NCBI GenBank assembly: GCA_036500145.1
Contig: DASYCO010000028.1
Location: 1-42,751, forward strand
Direction: 5' to 3'
DNA from: CAMAVH01 sp036500145
GTDB taxonomy: Bacteria > Pseudomonadota > Alphaproteobacteria > SMXQ01
DNA: 42,751 nucleotides
The notes under the pieces are model-generated. The model was not told where the DNA came from, did not search any database, and saw nothing but the letters and a program-made list of their open reading frames with translations. Every line of letters begins with the position of its first letter. Positions within the stretch are counted from its first letter, which is position 1. Positions 1 through 11,644 of the stretch are shown here, one piece after another. The translations under genes were made by a program, and so were the position numbers.

Positions 1-565
1 CCTCGGCGACGAGCATCTTGATCTCGTCTTCCGTCACCAACTCCTTCGACATGCCGTCGCGGCCGATCAGCTTAAGACAAAGCTTCGACGAGAAATCGAG
101 CAACATCACGGCGGGCGCGAAGATGCGGCCGATCCACAGCATGGGCCGGGCGACGAAGGCGGCGACGCGCTCAGGATTGGCGAGCGCGATCTGCTTGGGC
201 ACCAATTCGCCGATGATGAGCGTGAGATAGGTGACGACGGCGACGACGCCGACCAGGCCGACGCCGTCCGCCCAGGCGGGCGCCATGCCGAGTTCCGCCA
301 GGTAAGCCGCCAAGTCCTCGGCGATGGTGGCGCCCGAGAAGGCGCCGGCCAGCACGCCGACCAAGGTGATGCCGATCTGCACGGTGGAGAGGAACTTGCT
401 CGGGTTTTCGGCGAGGCGGAGCGCGGTCGCGGCGCCGCGCACGCCGGCCGATTCGAGCGCGCGCAGACGCGCTGGGCGGGAGGAGACCACGGCCAGCTCG
501 GACATGGACAAGAAGCCGTTGAGGAAAATCAGCAGAACAACGAGCGTCAGCTCGAGGGCCATCAT
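1..565 (-). CDS. CNNM/HlyC-CorC family membrane protein (partial)
   Basis: N-terminal part of a membrane protein that runs off the left edge, so its C-terminus (expected CBS pair and CorC_HlyC domain) is not seen. The visible ~188 residues begin MMALELTLVVLLIFLNGFL, followed by an SELAVVSSR segment and further hydrophobic stretches, then GELVPKQIAL, the pattern of the CNNM (DUF21) domain. Family members are proposed to act in divalent-cation efflux or homeostasis at the inner membrane; the exact substrate cannot be read from the sequence. Two adjacent ATG codons (565 and 562) could start it and neither has a strong ribosome-binding site. It lies 69 bp downstream of glnD on the same strand. 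A second family member without membrane segments is encoded at 36782-37756. Confidence 0.85.
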   Translation of the reverse strand, partial: MMALELTLVVLLIFLNGFLSMSELAVVSSRPARLRALESAGVRGAATALRLAENPSKFLSTVQIGITLVGVLAGAFSGATIAEDLAAYLAELGMAPAWADGVGLVGVVAVVTYLTLIIGELVPKQIALANPERVAAFVARPMLWIGRIFAPAVMLLDFSSKLCLKLIGRDGMSKELVTEDEIKMLVAE

Positions 566-634
566 GGGATGGGAGTGCTCGGTTATTGAAGGGCGGGCGG
601 ACTATAGCAGAAAATCGCCGCGCAGTTCAGCCTT

Positions 635-3505
635 TTACATCAATGCTTTAGCGGGAAGGGCCGGCGCCGCGGGGGCGTCCGGGTCGCGCACGGCGGCGAA
701 CAGGCGCTCGCGCAGCTGGGCGAGCTTGCCCTCGTGGGTGACCTTCAGGCCGAACAGGTCCTTGACGTAGAAGACGTCGACGGCGCGCGCGCCGTAGGTC
801 GAGATCTTGGCGCTTGAGATCTGCAGCGACATGTCGGTCAGCGCCGTGGTGACGTCGAACAGGAAGCCCGGCCGGTCGCGGCCGTTCAGCTCGATGACCG
901 TGTGCGTCGAGGAAGCCTCGTTGTCGATCAGCACGCGCGGCAGCACCTGGATGGCGCGGGCGCGCGCCGGGCCGGAACGCTTGTCCGCCAGCTCGCGGCG
1001 CAGGCGGATCTTGCCTTCGAGCACGCCCTCGACGTTGCTGCGCAGCTTGCGCACGCGCTCGGCCTGCTCGAAGGCGCCGCCTTCGACGTCCTGAATCCAG
1101 AAGGAATCGAGCGCCATGCCGTTGGCCAGGGTGTAGACCCGCGCGTCGACGATGTTGGCGCCGCTCATCGCCATGGCGCCGGCGACGCGGGCGAACAGGC
1201 CGGAATGGTCGGCGGTGTAGATCGTCACCTCGGTGACGGAGCGGAAGGCGTCGGCGACCACGTCGATGGCGAGCGGCGTGTCTTCCGCCTCGGCCTCGCG
1301 GATCATCTTGGCGTGGTGCAGGTGGGTCTTGGTGTCGAAGCCGAGCCAGTAGGACAGGTAGCCGCGCGCGGCATATTCGGCGAACTCCTCGTCGCTCCAG
1401 CCGGGGAGCGCGGCGCGCAGCGCCTCCTTGGCGGCGGCGACGCGGGCGGCGCGGCCTTCCGACATCAGGCCGCCCGACATCATCTCGCGCGCGAAGTAGA
1501 ACAGGTCGCGCAGCAGCGCCGCCTTCCAGCCGTTCCACACGTTGGGGCCGACGGCGCGGATGTCGACGACGGTGAGCAGCAGCAGCAGGCGCAGCCGCTC
1601 GGGCGACTGCACCACGTCGACGTAGCTGCTGATGGCGGACGGATCGTTGATGTCGCGCTTGAAGGCGGTCTTGCTCATGGCGAGATGCTGGCGCACCAGC
1701 CAGGCGACGGTCTCCGTTTCCTCCTCGCTCAGGCCGAGGCGCGGCCCGAGCTTGAGCGCGACTTCGGCGCCGAGCTCGGAATGGTCTCCGCCGCGGCCCT
1801 TGGCGATGTCGTGCAGCAGGACGGAGAGGTAGAGCGCGCGCCGCGACTGCACGCTGAAGATCTCCTCGCTCGCCAGCGGCAGCTCGTCCTTCAGCTCGCC
1901 CATCTCGATGCGGTGCAGGATGCCGAGCGCGAAGATGGTGTGCTCGTCGACCGTGTACACATGGTACATGTCGTGCTGCATCTGCGCGACGACGCGGCCG
2001 AAGTCCGGCACGAAGCGGCCGAAGACGCCAGATTCGTTCATGCGCCGCAGCATGAATTCCGAATTGTCCGGCGACGCCAGGATCTCCATGAAGAGGCGGT
2101 TGGCCTCCGGGTCGTTGCGCAGGTCGTCGTCGATCAGCAGCAGGCTGCGCGTGATGAGCTGCAGCGCATGCGGGTGGATGTCGAGCTTGTGGCGCTGCGC
2201 CGTGTGGAACAGGCCGATCAGGCGCACGGGGTCCTGGGCGAAGGCCTCGTCGTCGGCGACGTCGATGCGGCCGCCGAGCACCTTGAAGCCTTCGAGCATC
2301 TTGGCGCTCTCGCCCTTGTTGCCCCAGAAGGGCAGGCGCGAGCGCGGCCGGCGCTTGTGGTTGTCTTCCAGGTTGGCGCAGACGATGCGCGTCAGGTCGC
2401 CGACTTCCTTGGCGATCAGGAAGTAGTGCTTCATGAAGCGCTCGACGCCGCGCGCGCCGGCATGGTCGGTGTAGCCCATGAGGCGGCCGATCTCGGACTG
2501 CATGTCGAAGGTCAGGCGCTCTTCCGGGCGGCCGGTCTGGTAGTGCAGGTGGCAGCGCACGGTCCACAGGAAGTTCTGCGCGCGCTCGAAGCGCTTGGCC
2601 TCGCGCGCCGACAGGATGCCGCGGCTCACGATGCGCGCCACGTCGTCGACGCCGTAGATGTACTTGATGAGCCAGAACAGCGTGTGCAGGTCGCGCAGGC
2701 CGCCCTTGCCTTCCTTCACGTTGGGCTCGAGCACGTAGCGCGAATCGCCGACGCGCTGGTGGCGCGCGTCGCGCTCGGCGAGCTTGGCCTCGACGAAGTC
2801 CGCCTCGCTGCCGGCGACGACCTCCTTGCGGAAGCGCTTGCGCAGCTCCTCCGACAGGGCCGCGTCGCCCCACAGGTGGCGCGTCTCCAGGATCGCCGTG
2901 CGGATGGTGATGTCGCCCTTGGCCTGGCGGATGCACTCGTCGACCGAGCGGATCGCCTGGCCGACCTTGAGGCCCAAGTCCCACAGCAGGTAGAGCGCGT
3001 ATTCGATCACCTGCTCGGTGTGCGGCGTCTTCTTGTAGGGAACGAGGAACAGCAGGTCGACGTCCGACTGCGGCGCCAGCTCGCCGCGCCCGTAGCCGCC
3101 GACGGCGGCGACGGCGAGCTTCTCGCCCTTGGTCGGGTTGGCGATCGGGTAGATCACGCGGGTGGCGAAGGCGAGGATGGCGGCGATCACGCCGTCCATC
3201 AGGCGCGCGTTGGCCGCCACCGTGTCGGCGCCGCTGGCGCCCGATTCGTAGAATGCCTTGCGCGCTTCGGCGCGGCCCATCTCCAGGGTCTCGCGCAGCA
3301 GCGCCAGGGCCTTCGGCCGCAGCTCCCCCGGCTTGGCCTCGCGCGCCAGGCCTTCGAGATTGGTCGATAGGCGGGCGACGGCGGCGCTGGCCGCCGAACG
3401 CGCCGACGACCCTTGCCGCCCAGCCTTCGAAGGCGGCGTCGGGATCGTGACCTCGTCCTGGTCGTCCCCGCGCACGGCGAGGCTATGGGCGGCGTCGGCA
3501 GTCAT
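635..3505 (-). CDS. glnD: Bifunctional PII uridylyltransferase / uridylyl-removing enzyme
   Basis: 956-residue nitrogen sensor that uridylylates PII proteins (GlnB/GlnK) when glutamine is low and removes UMP when it is high. The full GlnD architecture is visible. A nucleotidyltransferase core has GGYGRGEL (residues 136-143) and DVDLLF (148-153). A central HD domain has the family motif HDMYHVYTVDEHT (511-523) and LLHDIAKG with the HD pair at 565-566. Two C-terminal ACT domains, around 755-830 and 868-945, bind glutamine. The ATG at 3505 gives the usual family length plus an ~45-residue low-complexity N-terminal extension. In many alphaproteobacteria glnD is near mutS; here an opposite-strand SDR gene separates them. 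Confidence 0.97.
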   Translation of the reverse strand: MTADAAHSLAVRGDDQDEVTIPTPPSKAGRQGSSARSAASAAVARLSTNLEGLAREAKPGELRPKALALLRETLEMGRAEARKAFYESGASGADTVAANARLMDGVIAAILAFATRVIYPIANPTKGEKLAVAAVGGYGRGELAPQSDVDLLFLVPYKKTPHTEQVIEYALYLLWDLGLKVGQAIRSVDECIRQAKGDITIRTAILETRHLWGDAALSEELRKRFRKEVVAGSEADFVEAKLAERDARHQRVGDSRYVLEPNVKEGKGGLRDLHTLFWLIKYIYGVDDVARIVSRGILSAREAKRFERAQNFLWTVRCHLHYQTGRPEERLTFDMQSEIGRLMGYTDHAGARGVERFMKHYFLIAKEVGDLTRIVCANLEDNHKRRPRSRLPFWGNKGESAKMLEGFKVLGGRIDVADDEAFAQDPVRLIGLFHTAQRHKLDIHPHALQLITRSLLLIDDDLRNDPEANRLFMEILASPDNSEFMLRRMNESGVFGRFVPDFGRVVAQMQHDMYHVYTVDEHTIFALGILHRIEMGELKDELPLASEEIFSVQSRRALYLSVLLHDIAKGRGGDHSELGAEVALKLGPRLGLSEEETETVAWLVRQHLAMSKTAFKRDINDPSAISSYVDVVQSPERLRLLLLLTVVDIRAVGPNVWNGWKAALLRDLFYFAREMMSGGLMSEGRAARVAAAKEALRAALPGWSDEEFAEYAARGYLSYWLGFDTKTHLHHAKMIREAEAEDTPLAIDVVADAFRSVTEVTIYTADHSGLFARVAGAMAMSGANIVDARVYTLANGMALDSFWIQDVEGGAFEQAERVRKLRSNVEGVLEGKIRLRRELADKRSGPARARAIQVLPRVLIDNEASSTHTVIELNGRDRPGFLFDVTTALTDMSLQISSAKISTYGARAVDVFYVKDLFGLKVTHEGKLAQLRERLFAAVRDPDAPAAPALPAKALM

Positions 3506-3755
3506 GGTCCGGTTGCGAGACCTTCGAGGAAATGCGGCCTTACAGATGCGGCGGGACGCGGGGATTTACAACGCCATCCTGGCAAATCGCCGCCGATTCC
3601 CCACAGTGAACAGGCTGTGCGGTTAAATTCAGCTTAGCACGTATCGCCTGACAGAACGAAGGCGCAGCGGGCGTTCCTGCCGGCTCCGGTCGGTTGACCG
3701 GTCGGCGAGGCCGCGCCACAGTGGCGGCAAGCCCTTAACGACTCAGGTGAAATCC

Positions 3756-4613
3756 ATGGCGACGAGCAGCCCGGCCGGCATCGACCTTTCCAATCGCGTC
3801 GTCATCATGACCGGCGGCAGCCGCGGCCTCGGCCGCGCCATGGCCTGGGGCTTGCTGAGGGCCGGCGCGAAGGTGACGCTCGCCGCCGTGGATTCCATTG
3901 AAGCCGCCGTCGCCGACGCGGAGAAGGACTTCGGCAAGGGCAGGGTCGTCGGCCTGACCTGCGACGTGCGCCAGCGCGCCGACTGCGAGAAGGTCGTGGC
4001 CGAGACGGTCAAGGCCTTCGGCAAGGTCGACATGCTGGTGAATGACGCGGCGCTCGGCATGCGCCACGTCGCCGAGGCGCCGAACTCCAAGTCGACGAAG
4101 TTCTGGGAGGCCGATCCCGACCGCTGGCGCGACGTGATCGACGTCAACGTCATCGGCGGCTTCTTCATGGCGCACGCGGTGGCGCCCCATCTCGTCAGGC
4201 AGGGCTGGGGCCGCATCGTCAACGTCACGACCAGCATCGGCACGATGCAGCGCAAGGACAACTCGCCCTACGGCGTGACCAAGGCGGCCATGGAAGCCGC
4301 GACCCTGATCTGGTCGCAGGAGCTGGAAGGGACCGGCGTCACGATGAACACGCTGATCCCGGGCGGCGCGGCGGACACCACCATGGTGTTCGGCGCGCGC
4401 GGCAGCTCGCGCCTGCTGCCGCCCGAGATCATGGTGCCGCCGATTCTCTGGCTCGCCTCGACCCTGTCCGACGGCCAGAGCGGCGGCCGCTACGTCGGCA
4501 ACCTGTGGGACGAGTCGCTGCCGCCGAGTGACGCGGCGAAGAAGGCGAAGGAAGCGCCCGTGCTGCGCGTGCCGTCGGATGCGCAGCGGGTTGGGTCAGT
4601 CGTCCGGCAGTAA
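3756..4613 (+). CDS. Short-chain dehydrogenase/reductase (SDR)
   Basis: 285-residue NAD(P)-dependent oxidoreductase of the classical SDR fold; substrate unknown. Seen: the cofactor-binding TGGSRGLG motif near the N-terminus, NDAAL at the place of the usual NNAG, a catalytic-type serine in NVTTSIGTM, and Y-x3-K in SPYGVTKAAM. The ATG at 3756 is preferred over a GTG at 3747, because the ribosome-binding sequence AGGTGA (3745-3750) overlaps that GTG and sits 5 nt before the ATG. The gene stands alone between glnD and mutS, both on the minus strand, and its last 18 bp overlap the 3' end of mutS convergently. A small hairpin (3686-3701) lies upstream. NDAA in place of NNAG marks it as a divergent member. 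Confidence 0.88.
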   Translation: MATSSPAGIDLSNRVVIMTGGSRGLGRAMAWGLLRAGAKVTLAAVDSIEAAVADAEKDFGKGRVVGLTCDVRQRADCEKVVAETVKAFGKVDMLVNDAALGMRHVAEAPNSKSTKFWEADPDRWRDVIDVNVIGGFFMAHAVAPHLVRQGWGRIVNVTTSIGTMQRKDNSPYGVTKAAMEAATLIWSQELEGTGVTMNTLIPGGAADTTMVFGARGSSRLLPPEIMVPPILWLASTLSDGQSGGRYVGNLWDESLPPSDAAKKAKEAPVLRVPSDAQRVGSVVRQ

Positions 4614-7379
4614 TCCCCGCAGCTCATAGAGCAAGTCCAGCGCGCCGCGCGGCGTGAGGTCGTCGGGATTGACGCGGGCGAGCTTGCGTTCGATCTCGGA
4701 GGGTTCGTCCGGCGCCGCCGGCTTCGCGGCGGCCACCGTGGCGGAGAACAGCGGCAGGTCTTCGGCGAGCTGGTTGACGGCTTTGGTCTTGCCGCCCTCC
4801 TCCAGGCTCGCCAGCACCTCCTCGGCGCGCAGCACGGCGGCGGCGGGCAGGCCGGCGAGTTTGGCCACATGGATGCCGTAGGAACGGTCCGCCGCCCCCG
4901 GCCCGATCTCGTGCAGGAACACCACGTTGCCCTGCCATTCCTTGATGCGCATGGAATGGTTGGAGAGCTGCGGCAGGCGCGCCGAGAGCGCCGTCAGCTC
5001 GTGGTAGTGGGTGGCGAAGAGCGCCCGGCACTTGTTGATGTCGTGCAGATGCTCGATGGTCGCCCAGGCGATGGAGAGGCCGTCGTAGGTCGCGGTGCCG
5101 CGGCCGATCTCGTCGAGGATGACCAGCGCCCGGTCGCTCGACTGGTTGAGGATGGCGGCGGTCTCGACCATCTCGACCATGAAGGTGGAGCGGCCGCGCG
5201 CCAGGTCGTCGGCGGCGCCGACGCGGCTGAACAGGCGGTCGACGACGCCGATCTCGGCGCTCTCCGCCGGCACGAAGGCGCCCGCCTGAGCCAGCACGGC
5301 GATGACGGCGTTCTGGCGCAGGAAGGTGCTCTTGCCCGCCATGTTGGGGCCGGTGACGAGCCAGAGGCGGCTACCGTCGCTGTTTTCCGTGCCGCCGAGG
5401 TTGCAGTCGTTGGCGACGAAGCTCGTGCTGCCCGAGGCCTCGCGCGCCAGGGCGGCTTCGACCACCGGATGGCGGCCGCCCTTGATGTCGAAGGCGAGGC
5501 TGTCGTCGATCTGCGGGCGCAGCCAGCGCGCCTCGACCGCCAGCTCGGCGAGCGCCGCCGAAACGTCGAGCACGGCGATGGCCTGGGCCGCCTTGGCGAT
5601 GGCGGCGGCGCGGCTGCGCACCTCCGTGCAGAGCTCCTCGAAGGCGGCGAGCTCGAGCGCCAGCGCGCGGTCGGCGGCGCGGGCGATGCGCGTCTCCAGC
5701 TCGGCCAGCTCCGGCGTGGTGAAGCGCACGGCGCTGGCGATGGTCTGGCGATGGATGAAGAAGCGCTCCTGGCCTTCGGGGCCGGTCGCCGCCGTCACCT
5801 TCTCGGCCAGGTTCGGCCGCGTCTCGATGAAATAGCCGAGCACGTTGTTGTGCTTGATCTTGAGGCCGGGAATGCCGGCCGCCTCGGCGTAGCGCGATTC
5901 GAGGCCGGCGATCAGTTTCCGGCTGTCGTCGCGCAGGCCCTTCGCCTCGTCGAACTCCGGATCGTAGCCGACGGCGAGGAAGCCGCCGTCGCGCGCGAAC
6001 ATCGGCAGCTCGGCGGCGAGCGCGCGGCCGAGCAGGTCGACCAGGGCGCCTTCGGTGCCGAGGGCCGCGCAGGCGGTGGAGATGGCGTCGGGCAGCTCGT
6101 CGAAGCCGTCCTGCTTGCCGGGCGTCTCGAAGCGGCGGCGCAGCGCCGCGCCGGCGGCCAAGGCGTCGCGGATCGCGGCGAGGTCGCGCGGGCCGCCGCG
6201 TCCCACGCCGAGACGAGACAGCGCGCGCGCCATGTCGGGCAGGCGGCCGAGCACCGCGCGCACGTCCTCGCGCAGGTTGCGCGACTGCACGAAGAAGCCG
6301 ACGGCGTCGTGGCGGCGGCGGATGCGCGCCATGTCGGTGAGGGGGGCTGCGAGCCTTGCGGCGAGCAGGCGGGCGCCGGCGCCGGTCAGGGTGCGGTCGA
6401 TCACGGCGAGCAGGCTGCCGTCGCGGCCGCCGTCGGGGCCTTGCACCAGCTCGAGGTTGCGCCGCGTCGCCGCGTCGATCTCCATCACCGCGCGCGCGGC
6501 GAGCTGGCGCAGCGGCGCCAGCAGCGGCACGCGGCCCTTCTGGGTGAGCTCGACATAGTCGATCAGCGCGCCGGCGGCGGCCAGCTCGGCGCGGCCGAAG
6601 CTGCCGAAGGCGTCGAGCGCCGCGACGCCGTAGAGCGTCTGCAGGCGGCGGCGCGCGTTCTCGCTGTCGAACAGGCTGGAGGGCTGCGGCGTCAGCGCGC
6701 CGGCGCCGTCGTTGGCGGCGGCGGCCACGTCGGCGCGCGCCAGCAGCTTGTCGGCGATCAGCAGCTCGCCGGGCGCCACGCGCGCCAGCGCGGCGGAGAG
6801 CTGTTCGGGGATGAGCGACTGGGCGACGAATTCGCCCGTCGAAAGGTCGAGCCAGGCGAGGCCGAGCGAGCCGCCGGCCTCGGCGAGCGCCGCGAGGAAG
6901 TTGTTGCGCCGCGAATCGAGCAGCGAGTCTTCCGTCAGGGTGCCGGGGGTGACGAGGCGCACCACGTCGCGCTTCACCACAGACTTGGCGCCGCGCTTCT
7001 TGGCCTCGGCCGGGTCTTCCACCTGCTCGCAGACGGCGACGCGGAAGCCCTTGCGGATCAGGCGCGCGAGATAGGCCTCGGCGGCGTGCACCGGCACGCC
7101 GCACATGGGAATGTCTTCGCCGTTGTGCTTGCCGCGCTTGGTCAGCGCGATGTCGAGCGCGCGCGAGGCCTGCACGGCGTCCTCGAAGAAGATCTCGTAG
7201 AAGTCGCCCATGCGGTAGAACAGCAGGCAGCCCGGGTGGGCGCGCTTGATGGCGTGGTACTGGGCCATCAGCGGCGTGGTTTCGCCGGCGGAAACCATGG
7301 CGGCGGCCACCGCGGCGACCTGGGCGGCGACGAGAGCGTCTTCGCTCGGCTCTGTTTCGATTTCGCTGTTTTGTTGCAC
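4596..7379 (-). CDS. mutS: DNA mismatch repair ATPase MutS
   Basis: 927-residue mismatch-recognition protein that starts methyl-directed repair with MutL. The N-terminal mismatch-reading Phe-x-Glu is in MGDFYEIFFEDA (F60, E62). The C-terminal ABC-type ATPase has Walker A GPNMAGKST (677-685), Walker B LVILDEIGRGT (752-762) and a later FATHYHELT segment. The 5' end is uncertain. The longest frame uses GTG at 7379 with a poor ribosome-binding site; the ATG at codon 28 (MVSAGETTPLMAQYH) would give the N-terminus more usual for the family. The gene diverges from maeB across a 359-bp gap and converges on the SDR gene with an 18-bp overlap. Confidence 0.97.
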   Translation of the reverse strand: MQQNSEIETEPSEDALVAAQVAAVAAAMVSAGETTPLMAQYHAIKRAHPGCLLFYRMGDFYEIFFEDAVQASRALDIALTKRGKHNGEDIPMCGVPVHAAEAYLARLIRKGFRVAVCEQVEDPAEAKKRGAKSVVKRDVVRLVTPGTLTEDSLLDSRRNNFLAALAEAGGSLGLAWLDLSTGEFVAQSLIPEQLSAALARVAPGELLIADKLLARADVAAAANDGAGALTPQPSSLFDSENARRRLQTLYGVAALDAFGSFGRAELAAAGALIDYVELTQKGRVPLLAPLRQLAARAVMEIDAATRRNLELVQGPDGGRDGSLLAVIDRTLTGAGARLLAARLAAPLTDMARIRRRHDAVGFFVQSRNLREDVRAVLGRLPDMARALSRLGVGRGGPRDLAAIRDALAAGAALRRRFETPGKQDGFDELPDAISTACAALGTEGALVDLLGRALAAELPMFARDGGFLAVGYDPEFDEAKGLRDDSRKLIAGLESRYAEAAGIPGLKIKHNNVLGYFIETRPNLAEKVTAATGPEGQERFFIHRQTIASAVRFTTPELAELETRIARAADRALALELAAFEELCTEVRSRAAAIAKAAQAIAVLDVSAALAELAVEARWLRPQIDDSLAFDIKGGRHPVVEAALAREASGSTSFVANDCNLGGTENSDGSRLWLVTGPNMAGKSTFLRQNAVIAVLAQAGAFVPAESAEIGVVDRLFSRVGAADDLARGRSTFMVEMVETAAILNQSSDRALVILDEIGRGTATYDGLSIAWATIEHLHDINKCRALFATHYHELTALSARLPQLSNHSMRIKEWQGNVVFLHEIGPGAADRSYGIHVAKLAGLPAAAVLRAEEVLASLEEGGKTKAVNQLAEDLPLFSATVAAAKPAAPDEPSEIERKLARVNPDDLTPRGALDLLYELRGLLPDD

Positions 7380-7738
7380 TGCAATAATACGCTTCTGAAC
7401 TCGCGTTCTGGGATGACGCGCGGCGGAGGAACGATCCGGTTCGGGAACAACTGTCTTAACTTACCGAGGCGGCCGCGCGCGGACAACGTATCCCTCCGCG
7501 CGGCCTGCGGCCATCCGCCGGCTGTGATGAATTTAGGTGACAGTGCGGGCCGCACTTGGCAAGTTTCCCGCACGAAATCGGGCCGGCAGCTTGTCGGCTC
7601 TTTCCCCGGGGGTCCAGATCGACGCGCTGACACGGCCTCGGCCGCGCGCAGTACCCCCCGGATGCCCAGACCAGGGCGCAACGCAGACGGCCAGGCATCG
7701 CGCGAAGACCTTCGCGGCGGCGCGGCCGTCGTCAGAGG
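7380..7738. promoter_or_regulatory. Divergent mutS/maeB control region
   Basis: A 359-bp non-coding gap between divergent genes. Two inverted repeats stand out. A 9-bp perfect one (7471-7479 pairing with 7497-7505) has a 17-nt loop. An almost gapless palindrome, AGTGCGG-G-CCGCACT, lies at 7542-7556 and has the form of a dimeric operator. No convincing -35/-10 pair was identified. Open frames here lack ribosome-binding sites and family likeness and are not called. Confidence 0.4.
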
Positions 7739-10012
<2,274 letters not shown>

Positions 10013-10027
10013 CGCGGACGCCGTTAA

Positions 10028-10066
10028 GGATCGCCCCCATGCGCATCGAGCGCATGAGGGCGATCC
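10028..10066 (+). terminator. Long hairpin after maeB
   Basis: Inverted repeat with 17-nt arms (10028-10044 and 10050-10066) that match at all but one position around a 5-nt loop ATCGA. It begins 15 bp after the maeB stop and ends 75 bp before phoR. No T-run follows, so it may be a processing or mRNA-stability element, or a Rho-linked end, rather than a classic intrinsic terminator. Confidence 0.6.
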
Positions 10067-10141
10067 GGCTTGACTTCGCGCGCCCGGCGGGGGAAGAGGC
10101 GATAGACCCGATCGCCGCTTCGCTTGAAAGCCCCATCGCCC

Positions 10142-11590
10142 ATGCCGTCCGCCAGATCCGTCTTCGGTAGCGTCTTCACCGGCCGTTCCTTCGCTGCGGC
10201 GCTGGCGCTCGCCGTGCCGACGCTCATCGTGCTGGTGGTGCTGGCGATCAGCGGCGCGCTCGCCTGGATCCATGTGTTCAGCGGCGGCGTCATCGTCGTC
10301 GCGGCGCTTTTATTCCTCGTCCATCGCCATCTCGGCGAGATCGCCGCCGTGATCGCGACGGCCGACGCGCTCTGCGAGCCCGACGGCGACAAGACGGTGA
10401 CACGCCCGCGCCTCGCCGGCCGCCTGGCCAACGACGCCCTGGCCGCCGTGCTGCGTCTCGACCGCGCCTGGCGCGCCCGCGCCGACGCCCTGCGCGGCGG
10501 CGTCGGCGAGAACAAGGGCGTGTTCGACAGCCTGCCCGACCCGCTGATCCTGCTCGACGCCCGCCGCCGCGTGACCTTCGGCAACGCCGCGGCGCGTCAG
10601 CTGCTCGGCACCATCTCCGTCGGCGCCGACCTCGCCATGGCGCTGCGCGATCCCGGCGTGCTCGAGGCGGTCGACGGCGTGCTCGCCGACGGCGTCGGCC
10701 GCCAGGCCGACTTCCATCCGCTGCAGCCGGCCGAGCGCCACCTCGCCACCCGCATCGAGAAGCTGCGCGCCCCCGAGCCGGGCGGCGCCGTCTGCGTGCT
10801 CGCCATGGTCGACCTGACGGCGATGAAGCGCATCGAGCAGATGCGCAGCGACTTCATCGCCAACGCCTCGCACGAGCTGCGCACGCCGCTCTCCAGCCTG
10901 ATCGGCTTCATCGAGACGCTGCAGGGCCCGGCGCGCGACGACGTGCCGGCGCGCGACCAGTTCCTCAAGCTGATGCACGAGCAGGCCCACCGCATGGCCC
11001 GCCTGGTGCGCGACCTGCTGTCGCTCTCCATGATCGAGATGAGCGAGCACAAGCCGCCGGCCGGCCAGGTCGACCTGCCGTCGCTGCTCCAGACCGTGGT
11101 GGCGATCCTGCAGCTCCAGGCGCGCGCCAAGAGCATGACCGTGAAGATCGCCGTCGAGGCGCCCCCTCAAGGTGGCCAGGACGTGCCGGCGGTGCCGGGC
11201 GATTCCGACCAGCTCGCACAGCTCTTCCAGAACCTGATCGACAACGCGATCAAGTACGGCGCCGCCAACAGCGAGGTGGCCGTGCGGGTCTGGCGGATCA
11301 GCGCCGCCGAGGCCAGCGAGTACGCCGTGCCGGCGACCGCCTTGGCGGTTTCCGTCATCGACAAGGGCGAGGGCATCCCCGAAGACCACCTGCCGCGCCT
11401 GACCGAGCGCTTCTACCGGGTCGACACGGCCCGCTCGCGCGCCGTCGGCGGCACCGGCCTCGGGCTGGCCATCGTGAAGCACATCGTGGCCCGCCACCGC
11501 GGCCATTTGCGGATCGACAGCGTGCCCGGCCAGGGCAGCCGCTTTACGGTGTTTTTGCCCACCGATGTGCCGGCTCCGACGGCCGAATAG
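10142..11590 (+). CDS. phoR: Phosphate-regulon sensor histidine kinase PhoR
   Basis: Inner-membrane histidine kinase, 482 residues from the ATG at 10142 (an in-frame TTG lies 18 nt upstream). Two hydrophobic spans (about residues 17-58) are followed by a PAS-like segment (NKGVFDSLPDPLILLD). The H-box NASHELRTPLSSL has the phosphorylatable His at 244. The ATPase has an N-box (FQNLIDNAIKYG, ~362-373), G1 (DKGEGIPEDH) and G2 (GGTGLGLAIVKHI). It is assigned as PhoR because it directly precedes pstSCAB-phoU-phoB on the same strand. It should phosphorylate PhoB under phosphate limitation and be held in check by the Pst complex and PhoU. It lies upstream of the Pho box, so may have its own promoter. 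Confidence 0.93.
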   Translation: MPSARSVFGSVFTGRSFAAALALAVPTLIVLVVLAISGALAWIHVFSGGVIVVAALLFLVHRHLGEIAAVIATADALCEPDGDKTVTRPRLAGRLANDALAAVLRLDRAWRARADALRGGVGENKGVFDSLPDPLILLDARRRVTFGNAAARQLLGTISVGADLAMALRDPGVLEAVDGVLADGVGRQADFHPLQPAERHLATRIEKLRAPEPGGAVCVLAMVDLTAMKRIEQMRSDFIANASHELRTPLSSLIGFIETLQGPARDDVPARDQFLKLMHEQAHRMARLVRDLLSLSMIEMSEHKPPAGQVDLPSLLQTVVAILQLQARAKSMTVKIAVEAPPQGGQDVPAVPGDSDQLAQLFQNLIDNAIKYGAANSEVAVRVWRISAAEASEYAVPATALAVSVIDKGEGIPEDHLPRLTERFYRVDTARSRAVGGTGLGLAIVKHIVARHRGHLRIDSVPGQGSRFTVFLPTDVPAPTAE

Positions 11591-11644
11591 GCAAAAATCC
11601 CTTTAGAGACAATGACTTGCAATTGACACGCGCTTGCCGGCGCG

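Noticed and set aside
902..3370. Very long open frame (822 codons) opposite glnD
   Set aside because: It runs antisense within glnD and has the low-complexity Ala/Arg/Val/His-rich composition of GC-rich shadow frames. No family segments or ribosome-binding site.
3623..3637. TTAA-N7-TTAG between glnD and the SDR gene as a CtrA site
   Set aside because: One mismatch, no second motif nearby, and no promoter context.
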